Origin: DATCZS01 sp036525795
GTDB taxonomy: Bacteria; Actinomycetota; Acidimicrobiia; Spongiisociales; ZC4RG35
Assembly: GCA_036525795.1 (NCBI GenBank)
Contig: DATCZS010000106.1
Span: 1-16,038, forward strand
DNA: 16,038 nucleotides
Reading direction: 5' to 3'
Part shown: in pieces, positions 14,328-16,038 of the stretch
Layout: the number at the start of each line of letters is the position of its first letter
Numbering within the stretch: position 1 is the first letter of the stretch
Notes under the pieces: generated by a model
What the model was told of the DNA's origin: nothing
Databases searched by the model: none
What the model saw: only the letters and a program-made list of their open reading frames with translations
Position numbers and translations under genes: made by a program

Positions 14328-15410
14328 TCACGCCTCCAGCGGGACCACCTTGGCGAGCCGGTTGGCGATCATGTCATTCGACGTGTAGTAGATCTCGAGG
14401 TCGGCCACCCCCCGCAGCGGGCGGGGGATGCGGTGACCCTCCGGGGTGGCCACCACGACGGGGATCCTCCTGGCGGCGGCATATCCGGCCGCCACCGTTC
14501 CGTACCCGTGGGAGAGGTCGACGAGCACCGCGGCCGCCTTTTCGACCTGGGCGAAGGTCTGGGTCATCATCTCGGTGGGCGTGTATCCGACGTCCCCCCA
14601 TTGCTCGATGTCGCGAGCCGGGCAGAACACCTCGTATCCGCGCTGTTCGAGTGTCGACATGAGCAGTTCGGCGTGTGCTCGCTCGACAGACTCCGTCGAC
14701 GGTCCGACGAGGACGATGAGCGGGGCACGCCGCCGCGACCTGGTCCTCGCCCTGGCATTCCTGGTGACGCGATATCCCGCCCACAGGAAAATCGACGTCA
14801 CCATCAGCGACACGGCGAAGAGGGCGGTCTCGCCCAGGCCGAGCAGTGAGCCCCCTCCGGCCGCCACCACGGTCCCGGCCAGGATCAGGGAGTTTCCGAT
14901 CACGATGGGACGGCTCGACCGCCAGAAGCGGACCACGCTGGTCACGGCCAGCAGGACGAGGAGCGAAGCTCCCGAGATGCTTCCGATCATGGCGAGAAGC
15001 CGCGGTCCGAACACGTCCGGGGGAGGGAAGATGTCGGTGGGAAGCCCCGAGGTGGGGAGGTCCCGGTCGAAGGCCACGGTGGTCACCAGCGTGATGGAGA
15101 TGGCGGACAGCCCGCCGAGCGCGATCGCCATGACCGTTCCCGCCCTCTTGCCGACCACCAGGTACATCGACCCGAGGGCCAGGAACGGGATGTTCAGCAC
15201 CGCTCCGAAGAGGAAGAAGGTCCGGTAGATCGGTCCGGACCAACCGAAATACAGCCCGGCGGCGAGGGCCCAGGTGGCGGCGGCGAACATCCCGATCCCG
15301 ATGGCGAATGCGGCGACGTGCGGCCGGCGTCTGCGGGCCAGATCCCGAACGAGATCCAGGGTGAAGACGCTCGAGGCAACTGCGGCGATGACGGCGAGGT
15401 AGATGTCCAT
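14328..15410 (-). CDS. 7TM protein with cytoplasmic deoxyribosyltransferase-like domain
   Basis: An unusual two-part protein of 360 residues. Residues 1-215 contain seven hydrophobic helices (about 3-21, 33-55, 64-87, 91-113, 137-160, 168-187, 194-213). Arg/Lys-rich loops after helices 1, 3, 5 and 7 give an N-outside, C-inside topology by the positive-inside rule. After a basic linker (residues 214-228), residues about 230-360 resemble the nucleoside 2-deoxyribosyltransferase-like fold: LIVLVGPSTES, YEVFCPARDIE, a FAQVEKAAAVLVDLS segment, and GYGTVAAGYAAARRIPVVV. The usual catalytic Glu of the GTxxE-type motif is not evident. Function is unknown; a nucleotide-sensing membrane protein is inference. 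GTG at 15416 is an alternative start two codons earlier. It lies between an ABC ATPase gene and mobA on one strand, 46-48 bases from each. Confidence 0.8.
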   Translation of the reverse strand: MDIYLAVIAAVASSVFTLDLVRDLARRRRPHVAAFAIGIGMFAAATWALAAGLYFGWSGPIYRTFFLFGAVLNIPFLALGSMYLVVGKRAGTVMAIALGGLSAISITLVTTVAFDRDLPTSGLPTDIFPPPDVFGPRLLAMIGSISGASLLVLLAVTSVVRFWRSSRPIVIGNSLILAGTVVAAGGGSLLGLGETALFAVSLMVTSIFLWAGYRVTRNARARTRSRRRAPLIVLVGPSTESVERAHAELLMSTLEQRGYEVFCPARDIEQWGDVGYTPTEMMTQTFAQVEKAAAVLVDLSHGYGTVAAGYAAARRIPVVVATPEGHRIPRPLRGVADLEIYYTSNDMIANRLAKVVPLEA

Positions 15411-15458
15411 CGACACCGGAACGCTAGCCAGATCGATCGGTGCTGTGCCCGGCGAGGG

Positions 15459-16038
15459 TCACCTCGGGTAGGCGGTGGCGGCTTCCACCTTCACCCACAC
15501 CCGTTCCCCCGGCTCGATCGACGGCGTCGGCCCGATCCGGGACCGGAGCATCGTGTCTCCGGGGAGGGCGACCGTCACGAGTTGATCGTGGCCGTAGAAG
15601 ACCCGGTCGGTCACCACGCAGTCCCCGTCGTGGTCCGGCACGATCTGCACCTCTTCGGGTCTGACCATCACCGTCACCGGTCCGGTGAGGGGCGTGGCGA
15701 ACGACCCGAATGGCGTGTCGACCCGCCCGTTCGCGGCGTGACCCGGGACGAAGTCGGCGTCTCCGAGGAATCCGGCCACCCAGGCGTCGGCCGGGTGCCG
15801 GTACACCTGGTCGGGTGGGGCGGCCTGCACGATCCGACCGGCGCGCATCACCGCGACCATGTCTGAGATCGAGAGCGCCTCCTCCTGGTCGTGTGTGACG
15901 AACACCGCCGTCGTCCTCGCCTCGCGCAGGATGTGGCGAAGGTCGGTGCGCACGCGGTCGCGCAGCGACGCGTCGAGGTTGGAGAACGGCTCGTCCAACA
16001 GGATCACGTCAGGGTTGGGGGCGAGCGCCCTGGCAAGC
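15459..16038 (-). CDS. ABC transporter ATP-binding protein (partial, N terminus missing)
   Basis: The C-terminal 192 residues of an ABC importer ATPase; the frame stays open to the window edge, so the P-loop and signature motif lie outside. The visible part begins LARALAPNPDVILLDEPFSN, which contains the Walker B aspartate and glutamate, then the D-loop SNLDASLR and the switch histidine in FVTHDQEEAL. A C-terminal TOBE-like regulatory domain follows (VMVRPEEVQIV to the end). This is the ferric-iron/spermidine/sugar importer class (FbpC/PotA/MalK-like); the substrate cannot be fixed. Nearness to mobA invites a molybdate guess, but the C terminus is not recognisably ModC-like. An internal GTG at 16007 is not a true start. 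Confidence 0.9.
   Translation of the reverse strand, partial: LARALAPNPDVILLDEPFSNLDASLRDRVRTDLRHILREARTTAVFVTHDQEEALSISDMVAVMRAGRIVQAAPPDQVYRHPADAWVAGFLGDADFVPGHAANGRVDTPFGSFATPLTGPVTVMVRPEEVQIVPDHDGDCVVTDRVFYGHDQLVTVALPGDTMLRSRIGPTPSIEPGERVWVKVEAATAYPR

Noticed and set aside
15459..16038. Molybdate transporter ATPase (modC), suggested by nearby mobA and moaA
   Set aside because: The visible C-terminal domain looks like the TOBE-type domain of iron, spermidine or sugar importers, and no molybdate permease or binding protein is in the window.

Overview
The window is GC-rich DNA with tightly packed, mostly overlapping or nearly abutting genes. It looks like chromosome from a high-GC bacterium, most likely an actinobacterium of the Acidimicrobiia type. 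That placement is an inference from composition, the nuoH-to-N order and the flavour of the accessory proteins; there is no rRNA gene to confirm it. I found no tRNA, rRNA, insertion sequence, prophage or CRISPR array. No gene-free stretch exceeds 300 bases; the longest are positions 1-165 and 12468-12647.

Region 1 (166-7939, + strand) is the membrane-arm half of respiratory complex I: nuoH, nuoI, nuoJ, nuoK, nuoL, nuoM and nuoN, in canonical order. Together they encode the quinone-site subunit, the two-cluster ferredoxin-like subunit and all the proton-pumping subunits. nuoA-G presumably lie upstream of position 1. Some junctions overlap (nuoI/J and nuoM/N), but three internal spacers (nuoJ/K, nuoK/L, nuoL/M) are 70-94 bases long, and two of them contain clear inverted or tandem repeats. 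A gene for a secreted or membrane-anchored bactofilin-like protein (7920-9092) overlaps the end of nuoN.

Region 2 (9153-12467, - strand) holds a purine pair, purK then purE with a 4-base overlap (N5-CAIR synthetase and mutase). It also holds a DksA/TraR-type zinc-finger protein and a two-gene unit of a CSPC thioredoxin followed by a hotdog-like protein. Hairpins without U-tracts sit at several gene ends.

Region 3 (12468-16038) begins with a divergent intergenic region filled by a striking 7-bp tandem repeat (consensus GACGTGT, about 16 units). A smaller copy of the same repeat lies between nuoL and nuoM. Downstream are moaA (+) and mobA (-), two molybdenum-cofactor genes that overlap tail to tail by 16 bp. 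Next on the - strand come a seven-helix membrane protein fused to a nucleoside-deoxyribosyltransferase-like cytoplasmic domain and an ABC-transporter ATPase cut by the window edge.

Most genes are ordinary housekeeping. The two items that most deserve a second look are the dispersed heptamer repeat, which ends about 25 bases before two start codons, and the 7TM plus deoxyribosyltransferase-like fusion, which appears to lack the usual catalytic glutamate.
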